DNA of 64,000 bases from CAWABB01 sp963780165 (lineage in GTDB: Bacteria; Bacteroidota; Ignavibacteria; UBA10030; UBA6906). Shown in pieces: positions 8,678 to 18,196 of the stretch (the stretch's first letter is position 1; every line of letters begins with the position of its first letter). The stretch lies in assembly GCA_963780165.1 (NCBI GenBank), contig CAWABB010000007.1:310001-374000 (forward strand). The letters run 5' to 3'. The notes under the pieces were generated by a model. That model had not been told where the DNA came from, searched no databases, and saw nothing but the letters and a program-made list of their open reading frames with translations. Position numbers and translations under genes: made by a program.

Positions 8678-10318
8678 ATGGAATCCATCGCTTACCGTCT
8701 TCTGCCGCCGGCCGCCGGCGGTTTCTCTGACCTTTTCCTGGACTACATCGACGCGTTCCAGCGCGTCCGACCCATGTTCGCCAGGGGGTACAGGGAAATC
8801 GATGAGTTCGCGGAAGTGATCCGGCTCCGGGGTTCCGACGCAGCGGACCGGTCCGCCCTGCTGGAGGTTCTCCGGGAGCAGAACACTGCTTTCGGTTCTC
8901 CGGCGCGGACTTTCGAGCATATCGCACTTCTCGCGAAACCCACGACATTTGCGGTCGTCACCGGGCAACAGGTCGGTCTCTTCGGAGGCCCGATGTACAC
9001 GGTCCTGAAGACGGTCACGGCCGTCAAGCTCGCCCTGCAGCTGAAGGCGCAATTCCCCGAATACGATTTTGTTCCTGTGTTCTGGCTTGAAGGGGAAGAT
9101 CACGACTTCGCCGAAGTCAATACCACGGCCGTTCTCGACGCCGATCAACGCGTGGCCAGGGTCGAGTACCTGCCAGGCGGGAGCCTTCCGGAGCGCAACC
9201 CGGGCCCGGTGGGAGAGCTTGTGTTCGACTCGTCGCTCTCGACGGCGTTCGGCCGCCTCGAAGCAGACCTGGTCCCCTCGGAATTCAAGGAGTCCCTTCT
9301 TGCCACCCTGCGAGGATGCTACCGGGAGGGACAGACATTCCTGAAGGCTTTCGCCGCCTGGATGAACATCCTGTTCGAGGACCACGGTCTCGTCTTCCTG
9401 TCCCCGAACGATCCGCGCCTCAAGCGGCAGCTCTCCCCTCTCTTCACGAAAGAGATCGAGGAGTTTCCCGCCACATCGCAGCTCGTCATTTCCCGCAGCG
9501 CCGAACTCGAGCAGCTCTACCACGCGCAGGTCAAGCCGAAATCGCTGAATCTCTTCCTGTTCCACAAGGGCGGCCGCTATTTGATCGAGCCGCGCGAAAC
9601 GGACTTCTCTCTGCGAGGGACCAGACATTTCCTGAGCAGGGACGAGCTCCTGCACATCGCGCGCGAGACGCCGGAGCAGCTCAGCCCCAACGTGGTGCTT
9701 CGGCCGATCACGCAGGATCTCCTGCTCCCCACGGTCGCCTATGTCGCGGGTCCGTCTGAAGTTGCGTACCACGCCCAGCTTGCCCCCGTCTACCAGCATT
9801 TCGGCGTCGTCGCACCCGTGGTCTACCCGCGCGCCAGCGCGTCGTTTGTGGAGGACAGGCTGCGAAGAGCCATGGAGAAGTATGACCTCCAGCTCGCGGA
9901 CTTCTTCGACGATCATGCGCGCCTGATCGCGCGCGTCGTGGGGCAGATCTCAGAAGTGAACGTGGATTCGATGTTCGGCCTGGCCGCGCAGCGGATGCAG
10001 GAAGCGCTCAACGAGCTGCGCTTCGGGATCAGGGAAGTCGACCCGACGCTGCTTGCCGTGCTGGAAACCGTCAGGTCGAAGACGGAAGGGAACCTGTCGG
10101 GCCTCAAGGACAAGGCGCACGCCGCACAGGCAAAGCGCAACGAAGTGGCTGTCCGCCAGCTCGAACGCGCGGTGAACGGCCTGCTTCCCGATGGCAGCCT
10201 TCAGGAACGCACGCTTTCGATCGTGACCTTCATGAACAAGTACGGACCCGAACTGGTCCGCTGGCTGATGTCTGAGCTCGACATTGCGTCATTCGAGCAT
10301 CAGATCCTGACTGTATGA
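8678..10318 (+). CDS. bshC: Bacillithiol biosynthesis cysteine-adding enzyme BshC
   Basis: A 546-residue cytoplasmic enzyme of the BshC family (about 540 residues usual). It joins cysteine to glucosaminyl-malate in the last step of bacillithiol synthesis. Recognisable family stretches are FAVVTGQQVGLFGGPMYTVL, PVFWLEGEDHDFAEVN and LPTVAYVAGPSEVAYHAQL, with a coiled-coil-rich C-terminal part. ATG 8678 is chosen because the family begins close to it; an in-frame upstream extension of 26 codons overlaps the promoter. Its stop overlaps the next gene's start (ATGA). bshA and bshB are not in this window. It is one of only two plus-strand genes here. Confidence 0.93.
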   Translation: MESIAYRLLPPAAGGFSDLFLDYIDAFQRVRPMFARGYREIDEFAEVIRLRGSDAADRSALLEVLREQNTAFGSPARTFEHIALLAKPTTFAVVTGQQVGLFGGPMYTVLKTVTAVKLALQLKAQFPEYDFVPVFWLEGEDHDFAEVNTTAVLDADQRVARVEYLPGGSLPERNPGPVGELVFDSSLSTAFGRLEADLVPSEFKESLLATLRGCYREGQTFLKAFAAWMNILFEDHGLVFLSPNDPRLKRQLSPLFTKEIEEFPATSQLVISRSAELEQLYHAQVKPKSLNLFLFHKGGRYLIEPRETDFSLRGTRHFLSRDELLHIARETPEQLSPNVVLRPITQDLLLPTVAYVAGPSEVAYHAQLAPVYQHFGVVAPVVYPRASASFVEDRLRRAMEKYDLQLADFFDDHARLIARVVGQISEVNVDSMFGLAAQRMQEALNELRFGIREVDPTLLAVLETVRSKTEGNLSGLKDKAHAAQAKRNEVAVRQLERAVNGLLPDGSLQERTLSIVTFMNKYGPELVRWLMSELDIASFEHQILTV

Positions 10319-10836
10319 TCCGTCCGGCCTCAGGCCTCATCGCTCTCCCCCTTCTGATGATCGCCGTGACCGCGCCGAGCGCGGGGCAACCCCGCTCCCG
10401 GCCGGCCATGCTTCCGGTGGATTCGCTCGCGTGGATCTCCGGCCACTGGCTGGCGACCGACGACTTCGCAACCCATGAGGGTGTCTGGATGGAGCCCTCC
10501 GCCGGGGTGATGACCGGACTGTTCAGGGTGATGGAGGGTGGCAGGGTCGTCCGGTACGAACTGCTCCTCATCGAACAGAGCGACGCCGGACCGGTGCTGT
10601 CGCGGCGAACCTACGGGCCTTCGCTCTCATCCGGAGAGGACGCGGAGCAGTGGACGCGCCTGCGTCTGCGGGAAGTGTCCCGCACGCGTGCGAGGTTTTC
10701 TCCGTCCGCACAGACCACCCCGGTCGTCGTGATCATCGAGCGAACGGCTGAGGACTGCCTCGTCGTGACCGTCGAGCGCGTCCGCAACGGACAGCCTTCA
10801 GCAGAGTCGATCGAGTACGCCCGAGCGCGTCCGTAA
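10315..10836 (+). CDS. Secreted DUF6265 family protein
   Basis: 173 residues. An N-terminal hydrophobic segment (about 8-24) looks like a cleavable signal peptide. The mature part carries the DUF6265 pattern: WISGHW near residue 40, then EGVWMEPSAGVMTGLFRV and a conserved YELLLIEQ strand; these are lipocalin-like beta-rich proteins of unknown function. It is translationally coupled to bshC by the ATGA overlap, so co-expression is likely, but no thiol-related role can be read from the sequence. Confidence 0.75.
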   Translation: MIRPASGLIALPLLMIAVTAPSAGQPRSRPAMLPVDSLAWISGHWLATDDFATHEGVWMEPSAGVMTGLFRVMEGGRVVRYELLLIEQSDAGPVLSRRTYGPSLSSGEDAEQWTRLRLREVSRTRARFSPSAQTTPVVVIIERTAEDCLVVTVERVRNGQPSAESIEYARARP

Positions 10837-10848
10837 CTCCCAGAAACG

Positions 10849-10875
10849 CCGAATCCCGCCGGGGGCGGGATTCGG
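10849..10875. terminator. Stem-loop between convergent DUF6265 gene and pnp
   Basis: A perfect 12-bp GC-rich stem (CCGAATCCCGCC at 10849-10860, complement at 10864-10875) with a GGG loop, in the 62-bp gap between two convergent genes. Neither side has a real T tract, so it may act as a bidirectional terminator or as a 3'-end stabiliser. Confidence 0.6.
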
Positions 10876-10898
10876 AGCGACCGCGTGTATGAAACGGG

Positions 10899-13094
10899 TC
10901 AGTGTGAACGGCCTCGCGGAGGCCCGCTGCGCCGGTCACCCGAGTGACCGTGGTGCTCGCGCCGCGGCGGACGGTCCCGCTTCTCTTCGGCCATGGCCGC
11001 TTCCTGCTCTGACTCCGGCAGGAGCAGGATCTTCCTGCTGAGCTTATACCGCCCCATGTCGTCCTGGTCGACGATCTTCACGTCGAACACGTCGCCCACC
11101 TTCACGACATCGCTCGGCTTTTCGACGCGTTTCACGTCCAGCTGCGAGACGTGGACGAGCCCCTCCTTGCCGGGCAGGAACTCCACGAATGCGCCGAAGT
11201 CCGTGACCTTCTTCACGGTCGACGAGTAGACCTTCCCGATCTCGGGGACTTCGGTGATCCGCATGATCGCCTTGATGGCCTTGTCGGCGGACTCCTTGGA
11301 CGTGGCGGCGACCACGATCGATCCGTCGTCCTCGATGTTCACCTCCGCGCCGCTGTCCTTCACGATCTGGCGGATGTTCTTGCCGCCCGGCCCGATGACC
11401 GCACCGATCATGTCGACAGGGATCTTGAGGGTAGTGAGCCGCGGCGCGAACGGAGAGAGGTCCGCCCGCGGGCGGTCGATGACCTCATCCATCTTGTCGA
11501 GGATGTGCATCCTCCCTTCCCGCGCCTGCTCCAGCGCGCGGCCCATGATCTCCAGAGCAATGCCGCGGATCTTGATGTCCATCTGGAACCCGGTGATGCC
11601 CTTGCGGGTTCCGGCCACCTTGAAGTCCATATCGCCAAGGTGGTCTTCGTTCCCCAGGATATCGCTCAGGATTGCGACGCGATCGCCCTCCTTCACAAGG
11701 CCCATGGCGATCCCGGCCACGGAGCGCTTGAGCGGCGCGCCGCCGTCGAGGAGCGCCAGCGTTGCCGCGCACACGGTGGCCATCGACGAGGAGCCGTTGG
11801 ATTCGAGGATATCGGACACAATCCGGACGGTATAGGGAAACTCCGACTCGGGAGCCATCATGTCCCTGATCGAGCGCTCAGCGAGCGCCCCGTGCCCGAT
11901 CTCGCGGCGCCCGGTGGAACCCAGCCGTCCGACTTCACCAACCGAGAACGGGGGGAAGTTGTAGTGCAGCATGAAGCGCTTGGTCGATTCCGGCAGGAGC
12001 CCGTCGATGATCTGCTCGTCGAGCTTCGTCCCGAGCGTCACGGTCGTAAGGCTCTGCGTTTCGCCGCGCTGGAAGAGCGCTGAGCCGTGGGTCCGTGGCA
12101 GGAGACCGACTTCGATCGAGATGGGGCGGATGTCCCTCAGCCCGCGGCCATCGAGTCGTCGGCCCTGGCCAAGGATCATTTCGCGCATCTCGTGGTACTC
12201 CATGTCGTGGAGCATTGCACGCACGGTCTTTTCGTGATCCGGGAACCGGTCGGCAAGCGCCGCGACGGTTTCTTCGACGATGGCAGAGGTCCGGGCTGCG
12301 CGCTCTTCCTTCAGGAGGGGCGTGAGCGTGAGCTCGTGGATCCTGCCCGCGGCGAGTTCCTTCACGGCACGCTCCAGCTCCCCGATTTCGGGTTGCGTGG
12401 ACGGCGTGCGCTTCGGGAGACCCACCTCCTTCGCGAGGTCGACCTGCAGCCGGCACATTTCCTTGATGAAGCGGTGTGCGAACGCGAGGGCGTCGAGCAT
12501 ATCCTGCTCGCTGATCTCGGCGGCCTGACCCTCGACCATCACGATCGAATCGTCCGTGCCGGCCACGGTGACGTCCAGGTCGCTGCTCTGCAGCTGGGTG
12601 TACGTCGGGTTGATGACCAACTCTCCGTTCACGCGTCCGACGCGGACCTGAGCGATCGGCCCGTCGAACGGGATATCGGAGATCATGAGCGCAGCCGAAG
12701 CGGCAACTGCTCCCAGCACGTCGCCGTCGTGTTCCTGGTCGGAGGAGTAGACGGTGACGATGACCTGCGTCTCGTTCCTGAACCATTCAGGGAAGAGCGG
12801 CCGGATGGGACGGTCGATGATGCGGGAGGACAGCACCTCCTTTTCGGAGGGCCGGCCTTCACGCTTGAAGAACCCGCCCGGGATCTTTCCGGCCGAAGAG
12901 GCCTTCTCGCGGTACTCGACCTGGAGCGGAAAGTAATCCAGGTTCTCCCTTGGCTCGGGCGCGGCGACGACCGCCGCGAGCACCATGGTATCTCCGAACC
13001 GGGCCATCACGGCCCCGTCCGCCTGCTTTGCGAACCTTCCCGTTTCGAGCGAGAAGATCTTTCCGCCGAGATCTATTTCTCTGGCAACCTTCAT
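10899..13094 (-). CDS. pnp: Polyribonucleotide nucleotidyltransferase (PNPase)
   Basis: A 731-residue phosphorolytic 3'-5' exoribonuclease. It has two RNase PH domains (N-terminal, and the catalytic one from about 320, including GTRKGITGFQMDIKIRG), an alpha-helical linker, a KH domain with the GxxG loop IGPGGKN (near 565) and an S1 domain (KVTDFGAFVEFLPGKEGLVH, near 630). The C-terminus is an Arg/His-rich tail. Start ATG 13094. It sits 14 bp downstream of rpsO, the classical rpsO-pnp pairing, at the end of the nusA-infB operon. Confidence 0.97.
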   Translation of the reverse strand: MKVAREIDLGGKIFSLETGRFAKQADGAVMARFGDTMVLAAVVAAPEPRENLDYFPLQVEYREKASSAGKIPGGFFKREGRPSEKEVLSSRIIDRPIRPLFPEWFRNETQVIVTVYSSDQEHDGDVLGAVAASAALMISDIPFDGPIAQVRVGRVNGELVINPTYTQLQSSDLDVTVAGTDDSIVMVEGQAAEISEQDMLDALAFAHRFIKEMCRLQVDLAKEVGLPKRTPSTQPEIGELERAVKELAAGRIHELTLTPLLKEERAARTSAIVEETVAALADRFPDHEKTVRAMLHDMEYHEMREMILGQGRRLDGRGLRDIRPISIEVGLLPRTHGSALFQRGETQSLTTVTLGTKLDEQIIDGLLPESTKRFMLHYNFPPFSVGEVGRLGSTGRREIGHGALAERSIRDMMAPESEFPYTVRIVSDILESNGSSSMATVCAATLALLDGGAPLKRSVAGIAMGLVKEGDRVAILSDILGNEDHLGDMDFKVAGTRKGITGFQMDIKIRGIALEIMGRALEQAREGRMHILDKMDEVIDRPRADLSPFAPRLTTLKIPVDMIGAVIGPGGKNIRQIVKDSGAEVNIEDDGSIVVAATSKESADKAIKAIMRITEVPEIGKVYSSTVKKVTDFGAFVEFLPGKEGLVHVSQLDVKRVEKPSDVVKVGDVFDVKIVDQDDMGRYKLSRKILLLPESEQEAAMAEEKRDRPPRREHHGHSGDRRSGPPRGRSH

Positions 13095-13108
13095 GTGTTG
13101 TCTCGTCC

Positions 13109-13378
13109 TTACTTTCTGATTTGAAGATCGGCGATGATCTTCCTGTAGCGCTCGATGTCCTTCGCCTGAAGATAATCGAGGAGCCTGCGACGTTTTCCCA
13201 CCATTTTGAGGAGGCCGACTCGTGAGTGGTGGTCTTTGGAATGGTGCTCGAAATGCGGAGCCAGGTCATTGATGCGCGCCGTCAGAAGTGCGATCTGCAC
13301 TTCGGGCGCGCCCGTGTCCGTCTGCGTTTTGCCGTACTTCTTGATGATCTCGGCTTTTGAATCCTTCGTGATTGCCAT
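13109..13378 (-). CDS. rpsO: 30S ribosomal protein S15
   Basis: 89 residues, the normal S15 length, with the family core TGAPEVQIALLTARINDLAPHF (split here by description: a TGAPEVQ motif at 23-29) and the HSRVGLLKMVGKRRRLLDYL helix. It binds the central domain of 16S rRNA early in 30S assembly. ATG 13378 starts 19 bp after ribF; an in-frame upstream extension lies inside ribF and was rejected. Confidence 0.97.
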   Translation of the reverse strand: MAITKDSKAEIIKKYGKTQTDTGAPEVQIALLTARINDLAPHFEHHSKDHHSRVGLLKMVGKRRRLLDYLQAKDIERYRKIIADLQIRK

Positions 13379-13397
13379 GCTTATGCTCCCTTCTGTT

Positions 13398-14360
13398 TCA
13401 TACGTTTCCTTTCGTCGTTGGCCGTCCGGCCCGCCCGAGCAGAGCGCGAGCCCGCCGTTCGTCATCGCCCAATTGTGCTACAAGCTCGTCGAGCCCCTTG
13501 AACTTCCGTTCATCCCTCAGGCGCCCGATGAACCCCATGCGCACCGTCGAGCCGTACAAATCGGCCGCGGTGTCGAAGATGTGAACCTCGATCGTCTCTC
13601 TCGTCCCGTCCGTGACGGTGGGCCGGACGCCGATGTTCGCAATGCCGCCTCCCCGGACGGCGCCAACCAGTACTTCGACCGCATACACTCCGCGCGCCGG
13701 GACGATCTTGCCCGCTCTGCGGACATCCAGGTTCGCCGTGGGATACCCCATGGTCTTCCCCCGCCCATCCCCCGGCACCACAGTCCCGGAGAGTCTGTAC
13801 GGGTATCCAAGCATCGCACCGGCTTTCTCTACGGCACCGGCGGCGAGTGCGCGCCTGATCCGCGTGCTGCTGATAACTTCCCCGTCCACTGCGAGGGGCG
13901 GGACCACCGACACCTGGAACCCGTGCTCGCGCCCGAGCCTCTGCAACTCGTCCTGGCCGGCCTGCCGGTCGCGGCCGAACATGTGGTCGTGTCCGACGAT
14001 CACTTCCAGGAGCCCGACGCCGCGAATCAGGTACGTCGAGTAGAACTCCCCCGCCGTGAGCTTCGAGAACTCCTTCGTGAAGGGAATCACGACCGTCAGG
14101 TCGACTCCCAGCTCGCCGAGACGCTCGCACCGCTCTTCCAGCATCGTCAGGAGCTCGACAGGGCCCTGCGCGGAGCGCACCACCTCTTTCGGGTGCGGAT
14201 CGAACGTGACCACCACGCTCCGGCCGGATAGCTCGCGGGCGCGCGTGACGATCCGCTCGATGATCTCCTGATGAGCGAGGTGGACACCGTCGAAGGTTCC
14301 CACCGTCACAACGGAATTCCGGTCAAAGACCGCCGGCTCGAGCGATCGCACAATTCTCAT
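13398..14360 (-). CDS. ribF: Bifunctional riboflavin kinase/FAD synthetase
   Basis: 320 residues. An N-terminal FMN adenylyltransferase domain has the nucleotidyltransferase motif GTFDGVHLAH (residues about 18-27). A C-terminal flavokinase domain has GDGRGKTMGYPTANL near 195-210. It converts riboflavin to FMN and then FAD. ATG 14360 overlaps the truB stop by four bases (ATGA). The truB-ribF-rpsO-pnp order is widespread in bacteria. Confidence 0.95.
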   Translation of the reverse strand: MRIVRSLEPAVFDRNSVVTVGTFDGVHLAHQEIIERIVTRARELSGRSVVVTFDPHPKEVVRSAQGPVELLTMLEERCERLGELGVDLTVVIPFTKEFSKLTAGEFYSTYLIRGVGLLEVIVGHDHMFGRDRQAGQDELQRLGREHGFQVSVVPPLAVDGEVISSTRIRRALAAGAVEKAGAMLGYPYRLSGTVVPGDGRGKTMGYPTANLDVRRAGKIVPARGVYAVEVLVGAVRGGGIANIGVRPTVTDGTRETIEVHIFDTAADLYGSTVRMGFIGRLRDERKFKGLDELVAQLGDDERRARALLGRAGRPTTKGNV

Positions 14361-15070
14361 CGGGCGGTTGCCGCTGCCGTCAGGTTGACCAGGTCCTGCA
14401 TCGTCAGCGCATCTTCGACCCTGAATGGGCCGATGGCCGTGCGCCGAAGGCCGCTCAGATACGCGCCGCATCCGAGCCGGGCCCCGATGTCGTGGGCAAG
14501 CGTCCGGATGTACGTTCCCTTCGAACAGGTCACGGTGACAGCCACCTCCGGCAGCGAGATCCGGTCCACCGTGATGGCGTTGATCTCAATGTCCCGGGGA
14601 GGGCGCGTCACGGTCTGCCCTTTCCTGGCGTACCGGTAGAGCCTTCGACCGCCGACCTTCACGGCCGACCACATCGGCGGAAGCTGCAGCTGTCTGCCGA
14701 CAAACGAGCCGACCGCGCCCCGGACGGCCTCGTCCGACAGGCCCGAGACATCGCGCCGGTCCACGACCGGCGTCGCCGCATCGTAGCTTTCGGTCGTTCC
14801 CCCCAGTGTAATCAACGCCGTATACGTCTTGTCCAGCCCGGTAAAACGCGACAGCTCCTTCGTCTTGCGCCCCGTGCACACGATGAGCAACCCCGTCGCG
14901 AGCGGATCCAGCGTTCCGGCATGTCCCACACGCCGGATTCCGGTCAGAGACCTGATCTTGTTCACCGCGTCGAACGAGGTCCAGCCGAGGGGTTTGTCCA
15001 CGAGAAGCACCGCATCCTCGCAGGGCCCCCCCTCCTCATTCCGGAGTCCGGTCGTCCGGACGGTCATCAT
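14357..15070 (-). CDS. truB: tRNA pseudouridine(55) synthase TruB
   Basis: It makes pseudouridine-55 in the T loop of tRNAs. The family motif LLVDKPLGWTSFD and the catalytic region GHAGTLDPLATGLL (the Asp is the nucleophile) are visible, plus a C-terminal KGTYIRTLAHDIG strand. The start is uncertain. ATG 15070 gives 237 residues but overlaps rbfA by 35 bp with only weak AAGAAG upstream. GTG 15010, five bases after GAGG, would give 217 residues, would not overlap, and would begin VLLVDKP. The longer form is listed. Confidence 0.92.
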   Translation of the reverse strand: MMTVRTTGLRNEEGGPCEDAVLLVDKPLGWTSFDAVNKIRSLTGIRRVGHAGTLDPLATGLLIVCTGRKTKELSRFTGLDKTYTALITLGGTTESYDAATPVVDRRDVSGLSDEAVRGAVGSFVGRQLQLPPMWSAVKVGGRRLYRYARKGQTVTRPPRDIEINAITVDRISLPEVAVTVTCSKGTYIRTLAHDIGARLGCGAYLSGLRRTAIGPFRVEDALTMQDLVNLTAAATAR

Positions 15071-15401
15071 GGATCTTCTTGATGATGGCGTTGATTCTGT
15101 CGACGCGATCGAGCGTATCGTCGAGGTGCAGGTGAAGCTCGGGCATGAACCTGAGACGGAGCCTGCCTCCGAGGATGCCCCGGATATGAGGCAGCTCTGA
15201 TGTCAGGAATTCCATGGTTCGCTCGCGGACCTCGGCGTTCCCGAAGATGCTGACAAAGATCTGGGCGACGCGAAGGTCCGGCGACAGCCGCACCTCCGTG
15301 ACCGTCGTGAAGCCTGGCAGCAAACCCGCATATTCTTTGACAAGGACGGCACCGAGCTCCTCTTTCAGGAGCGAGGCGACGCGCTGAGGCCTGTTGGACA
15401 T
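15036..15401 (-). CDS. rbfA: Ribosome-binding factor A
   Basis: A 121-residue KH-like 30S maturation factor with the typical opening NRPQRVASLLKEELG and the conserved ELHLHLDDTLDRVDRI segment near residue 90. It assists 16S rRNA 5'-end maturation and cold adaptation. ATG 15401 is one base after the infB stop, so translation is coupled to IF2. Confidence 0.95.
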   Translation of the reverse strand: MSNRPQRVASLLKEELGAVLVKEYAGLLPGFTTVTEVRLSPDLRVAQIFVSIFGNAEVRERTMEFLTSELPHIRGILGGRLRLRFMPELHLHLDDTLDRVDRINAIIKKIHDDRPDDRTPE

Positions 15402-15402
15402 A

Positions 15403-18129
15403 TCAGAGCTTCCGCTTGGCCTCCGTGATTCGGAACGCCTCGATCACGTCGCCGACCTTGAGATCGTTATAGTTCTCGAGGCCGATACCGCACTCGAAGC
15501 CGGTCTCGACTTCGCGGACGTCGTCCTTGAACCTGCGCAGCGAACTGATGCCGCCCTCGAAGACCTTGATGCCGTCGCGGATGAGGCGCACACGGTTGTT
15601 GCGGGCGATCGTCCCGTCCTGCACGAAGCATCCGCCGATGTTTCCGATGCGAGGGACCTTGAACACCTCGCGCACCTCCACCGTTGCGGTGACCTCCTCC
15701 TTGCGCTCGGGAGCGAGCATGCCTTCCAGCGCATTGCGGATGTCGTCGATCGCATCGTAGATGATCGAATACGTCCGGATGTCCACCTTTTCCTTCTCCG
15801 CAAGCCTGCGGGCATTCAGGTTCGGATGGACCCGGAATCCGATGATCACCGCGCCCGAGGCGGCCGCCAGCATGATGTCCGACTCGGAAATCATTCCGAC
15901 GCCGCGGTGAATCACGCCGATCTTCACTTCCTTGTGCTCGATCTTCATGAGCGAGTCGGAGAGCGCTTCCACGGATCCGTCGACGTCGCCCTTCACGATC
16001 ACGGCCAGTTCCTTCACCTGCCCCTGCTTGATCTGGGCCGAGATGTCGTCCAGCGTGGTGAGGCGGATCTGGCGGAAGTCCTGCTCCCGCTTCAGCTGCT
16101 GACGGCGGAGGCTGACGTCGCGCGCATCCCGCTCGGAGGGGACCACCTGGAGGCGGTCGCCCGCCTGGGGGTTCCCATCGAGGCCGGCCAGCTGCACAGG
16201 CGTTGACGGCCCGGCGGCCTCGACCCGGTTGCCGCGCTCGTCGAACATCGCGCGGACGCGACCGCTGTAAATCCCTGCGATGAACGGATCCCCCACGCGA
16301 AGCGTCCCCTTTTGCACAAGGACGGTCGCGATGATGCCGCGGCCCTTGTCGAGGAATGCTTCGAGGATCGTCCCCGTCGCCAGGCGGTCGGGGTTGGCTT
16401 TGAGGTCCAGGACATCCGCTTCGAGCGCGATCTTCTCGAGGAGCACATCCACGTTCTTGCCGGTCTTCGCCGACAGCTCGACGCTCTGGTATTTGCCGCC
16501 CCACTCCTCCACCAGGAGGTTCTTTTCGGCCAGCTGCTGCCGGATCCGGTCAGGGGTGGCGTCGACCTTGTCGATCTTGTTCATGGCAATGATGATCGGC
16601 ACGCCGGCCGCCTGAGCATGACTGATCGCTTCGAGGGTTTGCGGCATAACGCTGTCGTCGGCCGCGACGACGAGCACGACGATATCCGTCACCTGGGCGC
16701 CGCGTGCGCGCATGGCCGTGAAGGCCTCGTGGCCCGGCGTGTCCAGGAAGGTGATCATCGATCCGCTGGGCGACTTGACTTCATACGCGCCGATGTGCTG
16801 CGTGATGCCGCCTGCTTCACCGGCCACCACGTTGGAGCGGCGGATGTAGTCGAGGAGCGAAGTCTTCCCATGGTCGACGTGCCCCATGATCGTGACGATC
16901 GGCGGGCGGCGCATGAGAGTCTCAGGGAGATCGTCGTGCTCCTCGAGCGCCTCGTCCTCCGTCACTTCGGTATAGAACTGGATTTCGAATCCAAACTCGT
17001 CAGCGACGAGCGTAATAGTGTCCTTGTCCAGACGCTGGTTGATGGACACCATGATGCCGAGTTCCATACACTTCTTGATAACGTCTGCGACGTTCACCCG
17101 CATCAGGTTCGCGAGGTCGCTGACCGACACGAATTCGGTCACACGGAGCTTGCCTGACTCGCGCTGCGCCTCTTCCTGCAGGCGCTGCTCGGCCTCTTCG
17201 CGCTCGCGACGTTTCCGCTTCCTGGACACGGCACGCCCGCCGGCGGGGGCTTCGTCCATCGCGGCAAACGTGCGCCGGATGGCGTCCTGGACTTCGGCCT
17301 GATCGACCTCCTTGTGCCGCAGTTTCTTCTTCTTCTTTTTCTTCCGCTCCGGCTCCTCGGCCTCTACGGGCTTGGCAACCGGCACTTCCTCCCGGACCTT
17401 CTTCTTCTTTTTCTTCGCGAGCGTGTCGTCAGTGGCTGCTGGTGCGGGTGCAGCCGGCGCCGCCTTGGCTCCCCTTCCGGGGGCCGGTTTCTTCGGCGCA
17501 AGCTCCATCTTCCCCTTGATCGTCAGACCAAGCCTGGTTTTCCTGCCTCGCTCCAGCGGGGAGAGGACTCCCGTTTCCGCGGGGAGCGGCGCAGGCGCCT
17601 GACCTTCGGGCGCTTCCGCGGTCGCTGCTTCAGCGGACGCGGGCTCTTCTGCGACCTCTTCCTCTTCGACTTCTTCTTCCTCTTCCGCTGCAGGCTGCGC
17701 TCCCGCGACGGGGGCGGCTTCGACCGCCGATGCGCCCGGGGCCTCCTCTTCGGCGACCGGCTCCTCAACGCGCGCCTCCACTTCATCCACGATCGCTATG
17801 GCGGGACCGGCTGCCGGCTGCGGGATCTCGAGGGCCGCTCCTTTCGCCGCTTCGGTTGGCTTCGCAGCTTCGACCTGCTCGTCGACCTTCCGCTCCACCT
17901 TCTTCCGCTCACGGATCTCCGCGATCTTGCGCTGGTGCTTCTCGGCGACGTCCTTCTCCCTCTTGAAGTGGATCAGGATGTCACGCATCATTTCGTCGTC
18001 GACGGAGGACATGTGGCTCTTCACCTCATGCCCCTTCTTCCGAAGGAACTCGATGAGCGTCTCGTGCGAGAGGTTGAGTTCGGTTGCGACTCTGTAAATC
18101 TTCTTGCGCTTTTCCAGTGTCTCTGTCAT
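15403..18129 (-). CDS. infB: Translation initiation factor IF-2
   Basis: 908 residues. An IF2_N module opens the protein (residues about 10-60). A long low-complexity linker rich in Ala, Glu, Pro and Lys (about 85-310) follows, including two runs of six or more lysines. The G domain starts near 410 with G1 GHVDHGKTS, G3 DTPGHEAF and G4 NKID, and the beta-barrel domains and fMet-tRNA-binding C-domain follow. IF2 recruits initiator tRNA and promotes subunit joining. ATG 18129 lies 67 bp after nusA. The acidic/basic linker is common for IF2, though its lysine runs are striking. Confidence 0.97.
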   Translation of the reverse strand: MTETLEKRKKIYRVATELNLSHETLIEFLRKKGHEVKSHMSSVDDEMMRDILIHFKREKDVAEKHQRKIAEIRERKKVERKVDEQVEAAKPTEAAKGAALEIPQPAAGPAIAIVDEVEARVEEPVAEEEAPGASAVEAAPVAGAQPAAEEEEEVEEEEVAEEPASAEAATAEAPEGQAPAPLPAETGVLSPLERGRKTRLGLTIKGKMELAPKKPAPGRGAKAAPAAPAPAATDDTLAKKKKKKVREEVPVAKPVEAEEPERKKKKKKKLRHKEVDQAEVQDAIRRTFAAMDEAPAGGRAVSRKRKRREREEAEQRLQEEAQRESGKLRVTEFVSVSDLANLMRVNVADVIKKCMELGIMVSINQRLDKDTITLVADEFGFEIQFYTEVTEDEALEEHDDLPETLMRRPPIVTIMGHVDHGKTSLLDYIRRSNVVAGEAGGITQHIGAYEVKSPSGSMITFLDTPGHEAFTAMRARGAQVTDIVVLVVAADDSVMPQTLEAISHAQAAGVPIIIAMNKIDKVDATPDRIRQQLAEKNLLVEEWGGKYQSVELSAKTGKNVDVLLEKIALEADVLDLKANPDRLATGTILEAFLDKGRGIIATVLVQKGTLRVGDPFIAGIYSGRVRAMFDERGNRVEAAGPSTPVQLAGLDGNPQAGDRLQVVPSERDARDVSLRRQQLKREQDFRQIRLTTLDDISAQIKQGQVKELAVIVKGDVDGSVEALSDSLMKIEHKEVKIGVIHRGVGMISESDIMLAAASGAVIIGFRVHPNLNARRLAEKEKVDIRTYSIIYDAIDDIRNALEGMLAPERKEEVTATVEVREVFKVPRIGNIGGCFVQDGTIARNNRVRLIRDGIKVFEGGISSLRRFKDDVREVETGFECGIGLENYNDLKVGDVIEAFRITEAKRKL

Positions 18130-18196
18130 GCCATCCTATCGTCTCGTGATCGTCCCTGAGCCCGGATTCGCCCGGTCAGGGACACTCTCCTGCGCC

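Noticed and set aside
17312..18159. Long plus-strand frames with poly-Phe runs opposite infB
   Set aside because: They are the complement of lysine codon runs and the low-complexity linker of IF2; no start signal or family match.
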